Position numbers and translations under genes: made by a program. 64,000 nt of DNA. Source: Dyella acidiphila (lineage in GTDB: Bacteria > Pseudomonadota > Gammaproteobacteria > Xanthomonadales > Rhodanobacteraceae). Under the pieces are notes generated by a model, which was not told where the DNA came from, searched no databases, and was given only the letters and a program-made list of their open reading frames with translations. Location of the stretch: NCBI RefSeq assembly GCF_014863405.1, contig NZ_JACZZA010000004.1:186001-250000 (forward strand), written 5' to 3'. This document shows positions 20,601 to 27,986 of this stretch, one piece after another; position 1 is the first letter of the stretch; every line of letters starts with the position of its first letter.

Positions 20601-20774
20601 TTCCGTGGCGTGCCGATCATCATGATCACCTCGCGTACCGGCGAAAAGCATCGCCAGCGCGCGTTCGATCTCGGCGTGGAACGCTACCTCGGCAAGCCGT
20701 ACCAGGAAGCGGAACTGTTGGCGCAGATCAGCGAAGTGCTGGAGCAGCATGCGCGGGAGCCGGTGAATGATTAA
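14685..20774 (+). CDS. chpA: Hybrid chemotaxis histidine kinase ChpA (PilL), multi-HPt
   Basis: 2029-aa core kinase of the Chp pathway. Several HPt-like modules carry candidate phospho-His: His51 (LHQVQGTLRMV), His719 (FHTLKGSGRLVG), His911 (VHTLHGAIAMV) and His1287 (LHTLKGGARIAG). Acidic Ala/Glu/His linkers join them, including a run of 7-aa repeats near residues 1191-1231. The CheA core follows: dimer region about 1415-1570, ATP-binding N-box HMLRNAVAHGIETPDER, G boxes VSDDGRGLD and GRGVGMDVV, then a CheW-like domain. It ends with a receiver, Asp1952 in MLLDIEMPRMDGYE. Length and architecture match pilus ChpA proteins. pilJ lies 74 bp upstream and chpB follows. Confidence 0.96.
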   Translation: MRLQDHIDFTTLQWVKPELDETLALARQALESYVDNPGEREAMRSCADNLHQVQGTLRMVELYGAAMVAEEMETLAISLLEDHVRNREDAYAALMRGLMQLPDYLERLSGGHRDVPVVLLPLLNELRASREQEALTEAALFTPNLDAQLPAQAPPPANVADAAQNKAEIGELRLRFQQQMLAWFRGQGAQHQLAAMRKTLTAITARCTTTPGRRLWWIAAGVLEGLDHGVLKNHAGEVRQLIGRVDRSIRQLIEQGENSLQGGDADDLARKLLYIVAQCKQRSPQMTQLAQTYNLDGLVPDDTELEHARGSMAGHNRALLDSVARALKDDLLRVKESLDLFLRQADADPAQLGAQAEVLERVGDTLGMLALNVPRRVINEQRRVLEEVANRMRSPDEESLLDVAGALLYVEASLDDHIESLGAENAPAEEQGPAMLPRSEARHILATLMNEAVGNTGKVKNGIVAFVESGWQHEQLNGMPALMDEVAGAMRMLSSPRPAQIAEGVGRFIGNELCVDQRVPSSVQMDQLADALAALEYYLEAAREHRGGLEHILDVAEHSLGGLGYWPPPLAKAMPEPEEEAHAELHAPAPTLNEPVSLAHGEDVSGLFIGHAETPAPLVHDVTGLHLVETESRTYAPAADEGADWIEIEEEVEEQVASADPLAAGAGFQASTEGIDDDIREIFLEEMQEEINNLRQAQEAWVADAAQLTALTPIRRSFHTLKGSGRLVGASVLGEFAWRVENMLNRVLDGTVPPHEGVQVLVGHAIDALPQLLAMLRDGQLPTAPLSAIMQAADKLAAGEQASMEQFASTGDVQTVRRVVRRRVPRTDAAIDAIPAATHTDHSVAAQQPVEVAEPAAFFAPIHEPVLPPVDPVLLEILRSEVAQYLQIIRNAANFADGELPVEDGLLRAVHTLHGAIAMVEIPLLMHLLSPLESLLKRLRAAGQPLSTEGVRLLRQSADVVDEVMAQFDTPYPQLPDAAALIERLEQLRDHQPEPQMAHVVFEPHQLEAEAAAPDAHEAQHIEFETPLAPSQQAPAEHDAETQFDAPLSHDDDEAELLAALSAHEPEQTIESFEHAAPETTEPLSQHEPETSAEEEEFAALLASLDALEPEEHATALTHEADVAPVELHADVQHLAANELLDATPATEAEAADEESKLADEAPQVEHVAEEATEQELTPEPEPEHVEAEAEHVAEEPVHVAEEPAHVAEEPVHAAEEPAVEAEPVHVAEEAVPAEELLIFSHIDPDLLEIFSEEAREILDDADGVLAKWHAEPADVSHMNGLLRALHTLKGGARIAGVTPVGDLSHAIESLLERSHNIDPQQTAPLIGTLEVAFDQMHGLVQRVSQGKGIAYPHAMIELLQKGTEEPAAASAEAPAEQHIHVPAPQPLPMVELPSLLPAEELQTEEVGRTAQEQIRVRADLLDSLVNNAGEVAIYRSRLEQQVSAYRFNLVELEQTVSRLRGQLRMLEIETEAQIIARFQREHREAGIGVFDPLELDRFSQLQQYSRALAESVSDLVSIQNMLDELTRQAETLLIQQSRVSSELQEGLLRTRMLPFDTMVPNLRRTLRQAAQEETKSAQLYVEGAHGEMDRNLLDRIKAPFEHMLRNAVAHGIETPDERRKAGKPEEGAVRIRVAREATEVVVRVSDDGRGLDREAIRKRAIERGLVRHETRLSDDQLLALITQTGFSTASTVTQLAGRGVGMDVVANEIKQLGGSLAIESTQGVGTTFVLRLPFTLAVTQAILVRIGESTFAIPMTSVQGVARITPDELAQRMAEDNPQFEYNGEEFGIHDLSELLGLVSGHVGDEEQLPLLLTRSGDLRAAIRIDAVIGSREIVVKSVGPQVSSVPGILGATIMGDGSVLVILDLAPLVRHGLSRREQRLAEGASYASVAPVVEDVRTRPLVMVVDDSITMRKVTGRVLERHEYEVETAKDGLDALEKLHERVPDLMLLDIEMPRMDGYELAIQMKADPRFRGVPIIMITSRTGEKHRQRAFDLGVERYLGKPYQEAELLAQISEVLEQHAREPVND
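18255..18377 (+). repeat. 21-bp coding minisatellite inside chpA
   Basis: Four contiguous 21-bp units (18255-18338) encode variants of x-H-V/A-A-E-E-P, with a fifth at 18357-18377 after a short break. They lie in the acidic linker before the last HPt module. Copy number could change by slippage without breaking the frame. Confidence 0.75.
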
Positions 20775-20867
20775 GAGTCTGGCATCGCTCAGTCACGTAT
20801 CGACATATGCTCCTTCGCTCTGCCTTGGCCTGCGGCCAAACAGCTTCCGGCGCGAGGTAACCGGGGT

Positions 20868-22532
20868 ATGACGTCAGACCCGAAGCACATCGCGCTCTTC
20901 TTTGATGATGCTGAGCTTGGTAGTCACCTGCGCGCCGCACTTTCCGAGCACGGCGCACAGATCGCCCACGAAGGCCCGCTAAGCAGCTTCGACGCAGCAC
21001 AGCTGCGCCAGTCCGGCGTGGACGTGCTGGTGGTGAATCTGGACGATGCGGTAGACGACGCAACGCTCGACCGCATCTACGGCCTGATCGAATCGGGCGA
21101 CATCCCGGTGGTATTCAATGACGCGCAGGCCAGCCGCGCACTAGAGGGCTGGGACCGTGCGCGCTGGGCGCGTCACCTGGCGGCCAAGGCGTTGAACAGC
21201 GGCAGCATCGATCCGCCGCGTCCCGACCATGCACGCGAAATCGAAGCGCCTGCACCGTACGAAGAACTCGTAGCGGCACCGGAGGCGGCTGCACTGATCG
21301 ATGAAGCGGCGCTGGAAGATCAGGGCGAAGAACTGCCGCTGGTGCACGACGACTCGGCACCGGACAGCGAAACGCTGGCGGCCGAGCTGGAAGCCCTGCT
21401 GGCCTCGGACGAAGGTGGCGAGCCGATCGAAAGCGAATTCGGTTCGGGCCTGAAATACCAGGCGGAAGACGAACTGCCGCCGTTGCACGATGGCGATTTC
21501 GGCCAGCACGAAGCGGCTGCGCAGGAAACGGCTGTGCAGGAAGCAGCATTGCCGGCGACAACCGCCGAGCTCACTACTTCCGAGCCCGCGGCCGTGGAAG
21601 TCGCCAAACCGCCCGCATTCGAGATCAACCTCGATCATCTTTCGCTGGCCGATGCTGGCGAGGCGTTCACCGCGCCGGTAATCGACCGCTCCACGCTGGC
21701 GCAGCAGACCCCTACACCCACCGCACCGGAATGGGGCTTTGTGGATGAAGAAGCCGCTGCACCTGCGCCGGCCAAGAACAGCCCGGTGTTCGGTGTGGAA
21801 AAAGTAAGCGCTGCCGACTACCTGGCGCCGGCTGCCGAGCAGGTCGAAGAGAGCGAGCTGCCAATTGCGCCGGGCATGAGCCTGGAGCTGGTGTCGATGG
21901 AAGAAGCCATCGCGCCCAAGCACGATTACCAACCCTACGAAACCCATTTGCACGAGCTGGAAACCGCGTTTGCGCGGCTGCTGGTGCTGGGCGCGGCGCG
22001 TGACAGCGGTGCATCGCTGGCGAATTTCCTGGCCGGCTTGCCGGCCGACCTGAAGCTGCCGATCCTGCTGACCCAGCATCAGGGCGATGGCGCTGCCGAA
22101 CAGCTGGCGCAGTCGCTGGCCGAGCGCAGTGCGCTGCCGGTGAAAGTGGCGGCGACCGGCGCGCGTGCGCGCGTCGGCGAAGTGCTGGTGGTGCCACGCG
22201 GGCAACAGGTGCGGGTGCTGCGCGATGGCCGCGTGGAACTCAGCGCCGCCAATGACGGCGACAACGAGCAGGCGCCTTCGATCGACAGCAGCTTCACGAT
22301 GGCGGCCAACGTCTTCGGGCGCGATGCGCTGGCGATCGTCTTCGCCGGCAAGGCCACCGACGCGGTGGCCGGCGCGCAGGCGATCCACGATCGCGGCGGA
22401 CAGGTGTGGGTCGAATCGTCCGTCAGCGACCACTATTCCGACATGGTGCATGGCGTGCTGGCCGAACGCCTGGCCAGTTTCTCCGGTTCGCCGCAAGAGC
22501 TCGCGGTGCGACTGGTCGAGGACTTCCGATGA
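20868..22532 (+). CDS. chpB: ChpB-like CheB-domain protein, probably lacking the catalytic serine
   Basis: 554 aa. The N-terminus (about 1-100) is receiver-like in shape but degenerate. A long acidic low-complexity linker spans about 115-340. The C-terminal CheB methylesterase-like domain starts near 370. The catalytic triad of CheB is Ser-His-Asp. Here His404 (LLTQHQGDG) and Asp498 (FAGKATDAVAG) are kept, but the GASxGG serine position reads GAARDSG, with Ala377 where Ser should be. Ser380 is three residues further on and might substitute, which I doubt. The position between chpA and chpC matches chpB. A structural or scaffold role is more likely than demethylation. Confidence 0.82.
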   Translation: MTSDPKHIALFFDDAELGSHLRAALSEHGAQIAHEGPLSSFDAAQLRQSGVDVLVVNLDDAVDDATLDRIYGLIESGDIPVVFNDAQASRALEGWDRARWARHLAAKALNSGSIDPPRPDHAREIEAPAPYEELVAAPEAAALIDEAALEDQGEELPLVHDDSAPDSETLAAELEALLASDEGGEPIESEFGSGLKYQAEDELPPLHDGDFGQHEAAAQETAVQEAALPATTAELTTSEPAAVEVAKPPAFEINLDHLSLADAGEAFTAPVIDRSTLAQQTPTPTAPEWGFVDEEAAAPAPAKNSPVFGVEKVSAADYLAPAAEQVEESELPIAPGMSLELVSMEEAIAPKHDYQPYETHLHELETAFARLLVLGAARDSGASLANFLAGLPADLKLPILLTQHQGDGAAEQLAQSLAERSALPVKVAATGARARVGEVLVVPRGQQVRVLRDGRVELSAANDGDNEQAPSIDSSFTMAANVFGRDALAIVFAGKATDAVAGAQAIHDRGGQVWVESSVSDHYSDMVHGVLAERLASFSGSPQELAVRLVEDFR

Positions 22533-23005
22533 GCGAACAGCAACTTCCCCGTGAAATCCGCTGCGTGCTGGTGCCGGTCGGCAATCTGCGCCTGCTGCTG
22601 CCCAATGCGACCGTGGCCGAAGTGATTACGCTGGCTACGCCCGAGCCGGTTCCTGATGCGCCGGACTGGCTGGTCGGGCGCATCGCCTGGCGCGGCTGGC
22701 GCGTGCCGCTGATCTCCTTCACCAAGCTGGCTGGCGCCGAAGAAGGCGATACCGAACTGAGTGTGCGCGTGGCCGTGCTCAAGGCGCTTGGCGACAATGC
22801 CGAACTGCCGTTCGTAGCCGTGCTCACCCAGGGCTTCCCGCGACTGACCACGCTCAACTCCGAGCTGATCATCCCCACCCACGACGGCAAGCCGCTGCCG
22901 CGCGGCGTGAAGGCGCAGGTGCTGGTGCGCGACGACGTGGCGGTGATCCCCGATCTGGAAGGGATCGAGAACGAAGTCTACGAGCTGCTGCAGCAAGCGA
23001 GCTGA
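22529..23005 (+). CDS. chpC: CheW-like protein ChpC
   Basis: 158-aa CheW-domain protein starting MSEQQLPREIRCVLVPVGNL at an ATG that overlaps the chpB stop (ATGA), so translation is coupled. The fold shows LLLPNATVAEVI, LVGRIAWRGWRVPLISF and a C-terminal VLVRDDVAVIPDLEGIENEV. In P. aeruginosa ChpC links extra receptors to ChpA. Last gene of the pil-chp operon; a REP doublet follows. Confidence 0.9.
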   Translation: MSEQQLPREIRCVLVPVGNLRLLLPNATVAEVITLATPEPVPDAPDWLVGRIAWRGWRVPLISFTKLAGAEEGDTELSVRVAVLKALGDNAELPFVAVLTQGFPRLTTLNSELIIPTHDGKPLPRGVKAQVLVRDDVAVIPDLEGIENEVYELLQQAS

Positions 23006-23057
23006 AGCGCCGATTTTCGCGACCTGTTGCGCATGGCCATGTGGCGAGTGAGCTGGC

Positions 23058-23156
23058 GTAGATTGGGTTACCCCGGACTTGATCCGGGGGTAACCCAACA
23101 ATGCCTCGCCGCTTCGATGAAGATTTGTTGGGTTACGCTGCGCTAACCCAACCTAC
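23058..23156. repeat. REP doublet, mixed type
   Basis: The left unit is TTGGGTTACCCCGGA with an almost matching inverted arm, an extended hairpin. The right unit (23125-23156) repeats the sequence seen at 8869-8901. The two lie inverted with about 27 bp between them. They sit between convergent chpC and rsmE and may also act as a terminator or mRNA-protecting structure. Confidence 0.75.
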
Positions 23157-23164
23157 TGGCCGGC

Positions 23165-23899
23165 TTATAGATCGCCGTGCAAGGCCTGCAGCGCCGCCAA
23201 TGCGGCCAGGCCCGCGGTTTCGGTACGCAATATCCGCGGCCCCAGGCGCAGGCCCTGAAATCCCGCTTCCTGCAACGCACCGACATCGCGTTCGCCCAGG
23301 CCGCCTTCCGGCCCCACTACCAGCAAGCCCCCGGCATCGCCGAAGCGCAATGCGCGCGCGCGCAGCGTGCCCTCGGGCAGCAGGGCAACGCGTTGCGCAT
23401 CGTCGGCGACGAGATCTTTCAGCCACTCCTGCAGCAACTGCGCGGGCGCAATTTCTGGCACGCACACGCGGCCGCTCTGCTCGCAGGCGCTGGCGGCCAC
23501 GGCACGCCAGTGCAGCAGGCGCTTGTCGGCGCGCGCCGCATCCAGCTTCACTTCGGAGCGCTCGGTAAACAGTGGCACAACCCGCGCCACGCCCAGCTCG
23601 GTCGCCTTCTGCACGATCAGGTCCATCTTTTCGCCGCGCGCCACGCCTTGCGCCAGGGTGAGCCGGAGCGGAGATTCGCACGCGACCTGCTCACGCTCTT
23701 CGAGGCGCACGACGACCTCGCGCTTGCCTACCGACACCAGCGTGGCGGCGTAGTCGTAGCCATCGCCGTTGAACACGGTAAGCATGTCGCCCGCGTTCAT
23801 GCGCAGCACGCGCGCCACGTGTTCGGCGGCCTGTTGCGGCAGGGCCAGTTCGGTATGCAGGGACAGGGCCTGATCGACGTGGATGCGGGTGCTGCGCAT
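23165..23899 (-). CDS. rsmE: 16S rRNA m3U1498 methyltransferase
   Basis: SPOUT-family enzyme that methylates U1498 of 16S rRNA. 244 aa with an N-terminal PUA-like domain (MRSTRIHVDQALSLHTELAL) and a C-terminal knotted domain; VVGPEGGLGERDV and LGPRILRTETAGLAAL are the RsmE SAM-binding knot. I start at 23899, where family homology begins; an open frame reaches 23962. Confidence 0.95.
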   Translation of the reverse strand: MRSTRIHVDQALSLHTELALPQQAAEHVARVLRMNAGDMLTVFNGDGYDYAATLVSVGKREVVVRLEEREQVACESPLRLTLAQGVARGEKMDLIVQKATELGVARVVPLFTERSEVKLDAARADKRLLHWRAVAASACEQSGRVCVPEIAPAQLLQEWLKDLVADDAQRVALLPEGTLRARALRFGDAGGLLVVGPEGGLGERDVGALQEAGFQGLRLGPRILRTETAGLAALAALQALHGDL

Positions 23900-24075
23900 A
23901 CAGGTTCGCGTAACAGAAGGACCGTCCAGCATACAACTTGCCGTCGCGGTGCGTTCACGCAACTAAACGCCGCTGGCCGGATCTGCCCCTCTGGCTTGCG
24001 GGCGGGGCAACGCGGGATCAGGATGGTGAGTACCCACTGGTGGCTCGCCACTCCCCGGGCGAGCAGGAGCTTGCC

Positions 24076-24402
24076 ATGTCCAAGATCGTTACCGTCGTGA
24101 TCCTGCTGGCCGCCGCCGGCTTTGCGACCGCGCTGCGCGCAGCGCCGCAGAATGTCCCGCCAGCGCCCTTGGTGCCCGCTGCAGCGTCATCCGCAGCATC
24201 CCCCGGCCACGCCTCGCCGTTGAAGCCGGGCGATCGCAACTGCATTCGCGACACCGGTAGCCTGATTCCGCCCAAGCCGGGCCAATGCCTGCCCGTGGCG
24301 GGGCGCTCCTACAGCAAGGACGAACTGGACAGCACCGGCAAGATGAAGCTCGGCCCGGAGTTGCAGCAGCTGGATCCGAGCGTCACCTTGCAACGGCATT
24401 GA
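24076..24402 (+). CDS. Small exported hypothetical protein
   Basis: 108 aa. N-terminal signal peptide MSKIVTVVILLAAAGFATAL followed by a Pro/Ala/Ser linker, then a small domain with two Cys (NCIRDTG and GQCLPVAGRSYS) that could form a disulfide. Shine-Dalgarno CAGGAGC precedes the ATG. I do not recognise a family. The start of the mature part (KPGDRNCIRDTGSLIPPKPG) is typical of short periplasmic proteins seen in Xanthomonadales. It is convergent with bioA, only 6 bp between stops. Confidence 0.7.
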   Translation: MSKIVTVVILLAAAGFATALRAAPQNVPPAPLVPAAASSAASPGHASPLKPGDRNCIRDTGSLIPPKPGQCLPVAGRSYSKDELDSTGKMKLGPELQQLDPSVTLQRH

Positions 24403-24408
24403 TGGCCG

Positions 24409-25773
24409 CTAAGCCTTGACCGCGAGCGTAATGCCGTCGCTGGCCACCTGCACGAGTTGATCGATCTGCGCTTCGGTGATCACGTACGGCGGCATGAAGT
24501 AGACGATATTGCCCAGCGGCCGCAGCAGCGCACCGTGTTGCAGTCCGTGCAGATACACATGCATGCCGCGCCGCTCGGCTGCGGGGAAGGGGCGGCGCGT
24601 GGTCTTGTCTGCGACCAGTTCCACCGCCGCGATCATGCCGTGCTGGCGCACGTCGGCAACATGCGGATGCGCGCGCAACGGCGCGAGTGCCTTGGCCAGA
24701 TGTGCGGATAGCGCGCGATTGCGTTCCAGTACCGGCTCGTCGCGGAAGATCGCCAGCGTTTCCAGCGCCGCGCGGCATGCCAGCGGATTGCCGGTATAGC
24801 TGTGCGAATGCAGGAACGCCTTGCCGGCGCTGTATTCCGCATAGAAAGCGGCATATACGTGCTCGGTGGTCAGCACCGCCGACAGCGGCAGGGTGCCGCC
24901 GGTGAGTCCCTTGGACAGGCACATGAAATCCGGTGCGACCTGCGCCTGCTCGCACGCGAACATGGTGCCGGTGCGGCCGAAGCCGACGGCGATTTCATCG
25001 GCGATAAAATGCACCTGGTATTGATCGCATAGCGCGCGCAGCCCGGTCAGATAGCTGGGGTGATACATGCGCATGCCGCCGGCACACTGCACCAGCGGCT
25101 CGACGATCACGGCACAGGTTTCGTGCGCGTGCCGCTCCAGCAGTGCGCGCATCGCTTCGAGTCGGCGTGCTGCGGTTTGCTCGGGCGATTCGCCTGGCTC
25201 GCCTTCATACGCATCCGGCGACGGCGCCAGGATCGGCGTCAACAACAGCGGCGCATAGGTCTTGCGGTAGAGCGCCACATCGCTCACCGACAGGGCGCCC
25301 AGCGTTTCGCCGTGATAGCTGCCGCTCAGCGCGATAAAACGCGTCTTTTCGCCGTGTCCCTGGTTGAGCCAATAGTGGAAACTCATCTTCAGCGCCACTT
25401 CGACGGCGGCCGAGCCGTTGTCGGCGAAGAACACCTTGTCCAGTCCGGCCGGGGTGATCTGCACCAGCTGTTCGGCCAGTTCGATCGCAGGTGGATGGGT
25501 GAAGCCGGCGAAGATCACGTGCTCCAGCGTCCTGGCCTGTTCAGCCAGGCCTGCGGCAATGCGCGGATTGGCGTGGCCGAACAGATTGGTCCACCAGGAG
25601 CTGATGCCGTCGAGATAGCGGCGGCCGTCGGCATCGATCAGCCACACGCCTTCGCCGCGCACGATCGGCACCAGCGGCACCTGCTCGTGGTCGTGCATCT
25701 GCGTGCAGGGATGCCAGATATGCTGGAGATCGCGCCGGGTAAGTGCGGCGTTGGCGTCGTGTGCTGGAGTCAT
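24409..25773 (-). CDS. bioA: Adenosylmethionine-8-amino-7-oxononanoate aminotransferase
   Basis: PLP enzyme of biotin synthesis that makes 7,8-diaminopelargonate using SAM as amino donor. 454 aa. Family signatures: HIWHPCTQMHDHE at the N-terminus, SWWTNLFGHANPRI, YHGETLGALSVSD, IADEIAVGFGRTGT, and the PLP lysine in LSKGLTGGTLPLSAVL. Start at 25773 by homology. No other bio gene is adjacent. The gene is divergent from gspN. Confidence 0.95.
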   Translation of the reverse strand: MTPAHDANAALTRRDLQHIWHPCTQMHDHEQVPLVPIVRGEGVWLIDADGRRYLDGISSWWTNLFGHANPRIAAGLAEQARTLEHVIFAGFTHPPAIELAEQLVQITPAGLDKVFFADNGSAAVEVALKMSFHYWLNQGHGEKTRFIALSGSYHGETLGALSVSDVALYRKTYAPLLLTPILAPSPDAYEGEPGESPEQTAARRLEAMRALLERHAHETCAVIVEPLVQCAGGMRMYHPSYLTGLRALCDQYQVHFIADEIAVGFGRTGTMFACEQAQVAPDFMCLSKGLTGGTLPLSAVLTTEHVYAAFYAEYSAGKAFLHSHSYTGNPLACRAALETLAIFRDEPVLERNRALSAHLAKALAPLRAHPHVADVRQHGMIAAVELVADKTTRRPFPAAERRGMHVYLHGLQHGALLRPLGNIVYFMPPYVITEAQIDQLVQVASDGITLAVKA

Positions 25774-25841
25774 CCGGCTATGATCGGCGCATTGGCCGAT
25801 CGCCTCAAGGGCGCGGCCGCCTCCCTGCAGAAAGCGATGGC

Positions 25842-26624
25842 ATGACGTATTTGCGCGCAGTCCTGGCCGGTGTGGCCGTTTTTGTTGCCGCACTGGCCCT
25901 GCTGGTGTGGTTCATGCCGGCGCGGCTGGCGCTAGGCCTGATGCAATCGCGCCTGCACGGCCTGCAATGGGAGCAGGTGGGCGGCAGCCTGTGGGATGGC
26001 CAGGCCGGGCAGGTGTCCACCGCCGATGGCGCCGCGCTTGGCCAGTTGCACTGGACGTTGTCGCGGCGCGCCTTGCTGGGCGATGTGCGGTTCGGCATGG
26101 ATCTGCGCCAGCCGCAGCTGCAACTGCAGGCGCAGATGCAGCGGATCTCCGACACGCAGGAAAACTGGCACGACGTCGATCTGCATGCCGACATGGCCAT
26201 GCTCGGCATGCAGCCACTGCTCGCGGGGCAACCGCAAGGCCAGCTGGATCTGCACATCACGCACATGCTGCTGCAAGGGCAGTGGCCAATGCAGGCCGAT
26301 GCGTCCGGCAGCTGGTCGCACGCTGCCGTGCGCACGACGCAAGGCACCGTCGCGCTAGGCCGGCTGCGGCTTGTCGTACAGGCCGAAGCCGGTGTGCTCA
26401 AGGCCACGCTCGACGATGATGGCAGCGGTCCCTTGCGGACGGCTGGACGGCTATCCGTAAGCCCGCTCGGCTGGGAGCTGCAACTGGATATGAAGCCACG
26501 CCGCGACGATCCGGCCTTGCTGCACTGGCTGCGCGGCTTTGGCCATCCTGCTGCGGACGGCAGCGTGCAAGTCCGCTATCGTGGCGGCTTGGCCCAACTC
26601 AATCCAGCGACAGGACATCCATGA
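25842..26624 (+). CDS. gspN: Type II secretion system protein N (GspN family)
   Basis: 260-aa bitopic inner-membrane protein: one helix at about residues 5-25, then a periplasmic beta-rich domain. The pattern LHGLQWEQVGGSLWDGQAGQ after the helix is typical of GspN/PulN, which are accessory to type II secretion. No other gsp gene is nearby; T2SS N genes are often detached. The start ATG 25842 follows AAAGCGATGG weakly. The stop overlaps the next start (ATGA), so it is translationally coupled to the phosphatase gene. Confidence 0.78.
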   Translation: MTYLRAVLAGVAVFVAALALLVWFMPARLALGLMQSRLHGLQWEQVGGSLWDGQAGQVSTADGAALGQLHWTLSRRALLGDVRFGMDLRQPQLQLQAQMQRISDTQENWHDVDLHADMAMLGMQPLLAGQPQGQLDLHITHMLLQGQWPMQADASGSWSHAAVRTTQGTVALGRLRLVVQAEAGVLKATLDDDGSGPLRTAGRLSVSPLGWELQLDMKPRRDDPALLHWLRGFGHPAADGSVQVRYRGGLAQLNPATGHP

Positions 26625-27397
26625 ACGATCCGCGATGGGATGCGGCGCTTAAGGCAGCGCGCGAGGCCGCCGCCGCGGCGGCCGAGGTGATCCTTCACTA
26701 CTGGCGCCGCGGCGTCGAGGTTGAGATCAAGTCCGACGCCACGCCGGTTACGATTGCCGACCGCGAGGCCGAGCAGGCGATCCGCGCCGTGCTCGCACCG
26801 GCCCTGCCGGGCGCGGCGATCTACGGTGAGGAGTTTGGCCTGGACGGCGAGCGGGATGGGCTGCTGTGGCTGGTCGATCCGCTGGATGGCACCAAGAGTT
26901 TCGTGCGGCGCACGCCGTTCTTTTCCACCCAGATTGCGCTTATGTATCGGGGCGAGCTGGTGCTGGGCGTATCGAGCGCGCCGGTGTACGGCGAAACGAT
27001 GTGGGCCAGCGCGGGCGGCGGGGCGTGGCTCGACGGCAGCCGGGTAGAGGTGGCGCCGACGGCGCAGATGGCGCAGGCCGCGCTCTCGATCGGCAATGTG
27101 AAAACGCTGACCGGCGACGCGCGCTGGGATGCACTGGGCGCGCTGATCCGCGACAGCAACCGCATCCGCGGCTATGGTGATTTCTGCCATTACCACCTGC
27201 TTGCACGCGGCGGCCTGGACCTGGTGATCGAATCGGATGTGAACATCCTCGATATCGCGCCGCTGGCGGTGATCGTGCGCGAGGCCGGCGGGGTATTCAC
27301 CGACCTGCATGGCCAGCCGCTCAGCCTCGAAACCCGCAGCGTGCTGGCCGGCACGCCGGCTATCCATGCGCAGGCGCTGCGGCGACTGGCCCTATAA
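26621..27397 (+). CDS. hisN: Inositol-monophosphatase-fold phosphatase, probable histidinol-phosphatase HisN
   Basis: 258 aa. Metal-site motifs of the family are YGEEFGLDGERDGLLWLVDP and LDGTKSFVRRTP (Glu and the DPLDGT triad), with a late acidic site in NILDIAPLAVIVREAGG, where GWDxAA is usual. This pattern is the HisN-type histidinol-phosphate phosphatase of actinobacteria and Xanthomonadales. Inositol monophosphatase activity is the alternative. It lies in a gspN-hisN-nudE-cysQ run, all overlapping or close. Confidence 0.85.
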   Translation: MNDPRWDAALKAAREAAAAAAEVILHYWRRGVEVEIKSDATPVTIADREAEQAIRAVLAPALPGAAIYGEEFGLDGERDGLLWLVDPLDGTKSFVRRTPFFSTQIALMYRGELVLGVSSAPVYGETMWASAGGGAWLDGSRVEVAPTAQMAQAALSIGNVKTLTGDARWDALGALIRDSNRIRGYGDFCHYHLLARGGLDLVIESDVNILDIAPLAVIVREAGGVFTDLHGQPLSLETRSVLAGTPAIHAQALRRLAL

Positions 27398-27425
27398 ATC
27401 GGACGACAACGGTTACAATCCCCCG

Positions 27426-27986
27426 ATGCCTCCACGCTACCCCATCATCCACGCCAAGCAGGATTCCGATGCCAGCAGCTTCCTGCGCGTGGAAAAAATC
27501 GATCTCGAATTCTCCAACGGCGAGCATCGCACCTACGAGCGGCTGAAAGGCAGCGGCCTGGGCGCAGTGATCATCGTGCCGATGATCGACGAGCAGACGG
27601 TGTTGCTGGTGCGCGAATACGGCGTCGGCGTGGAGCGCTACGAGCTGGGCCTGCCCAAGGGGCGGCTCGACCGCGACGAAACGGTCGAGCAGGGCGCCAA
27701 CCGCGAGTTGAAGGAAGAAGTCGGCTACGGCGCGCGTTCGCTGAAAATCCTGCACAACCTGTCGCTGTCGCCGTCCTACATGACGCATATGGCGCACGTG
27801 GTGCTGGCGCAGGATCTCTATCCCGAAAAACTGGTCGGCGACGAGCCCGAGCCGCTCGAAGTAGTGCCCTGGAAGCTGGCCGACCTGCATACCCTGGTCT
27901 CGCGTGACGATGTCACCGAAGGCCGCTCCATCGCCGCGCTGTTCCTGGCGCGCGAATACCTCGCCGGACGATTGCAACGAACGTGA
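27426..27986 (+). CDS. nudE: Nudix hydrolase NudE (ADP compounds hydrolase)
   Basis: 186 aa. The Nudix box reads GRLDRDETVEQGANRELKEE followed by VGYGA, matching GX5EX7REUXEEXGU. NudE hydrolyses ADP-ribose, NADH and Ap3A. The start ATG is 27426 (MPPRYPIIHAKQDSDASSFL). The stop overlaps the cysQ GTG start. The nudE-cysQ pair is conserved, both clearing nucleotide by-products. Confidence 0.93.
   Translation: MPPRYPIIHAKQDSDASSFLRVEKIDLEFSNGEHRTYERLKGSGLGAVIIVPMIDEQTVLLVREYGVGVERYELGLPKGRLDRDETVEQGANRELKEEVGYGARSLKILHNLSLSPSYMTHMAHVVLAQDLYPEKLVGDEPEPLEVVPWKLADLHTLVSRDDVTEGRSIAALFLAREYLAGRLQRT

Noticed and set aside
14547-20750. Very long open frames antisense to pilJ and chpA (over 900 codons each)
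   Set aside because: Typical of high-GC third-position bias; composition is His/Arg/Gln-rich with no domain, and the sense gene is clear.
20868-21170. Working receiver domain at the ChpB N-terminus
   Set aside because: The phospho-acceptor region and the Lys and Thr sites cannot be aligned with confidence.
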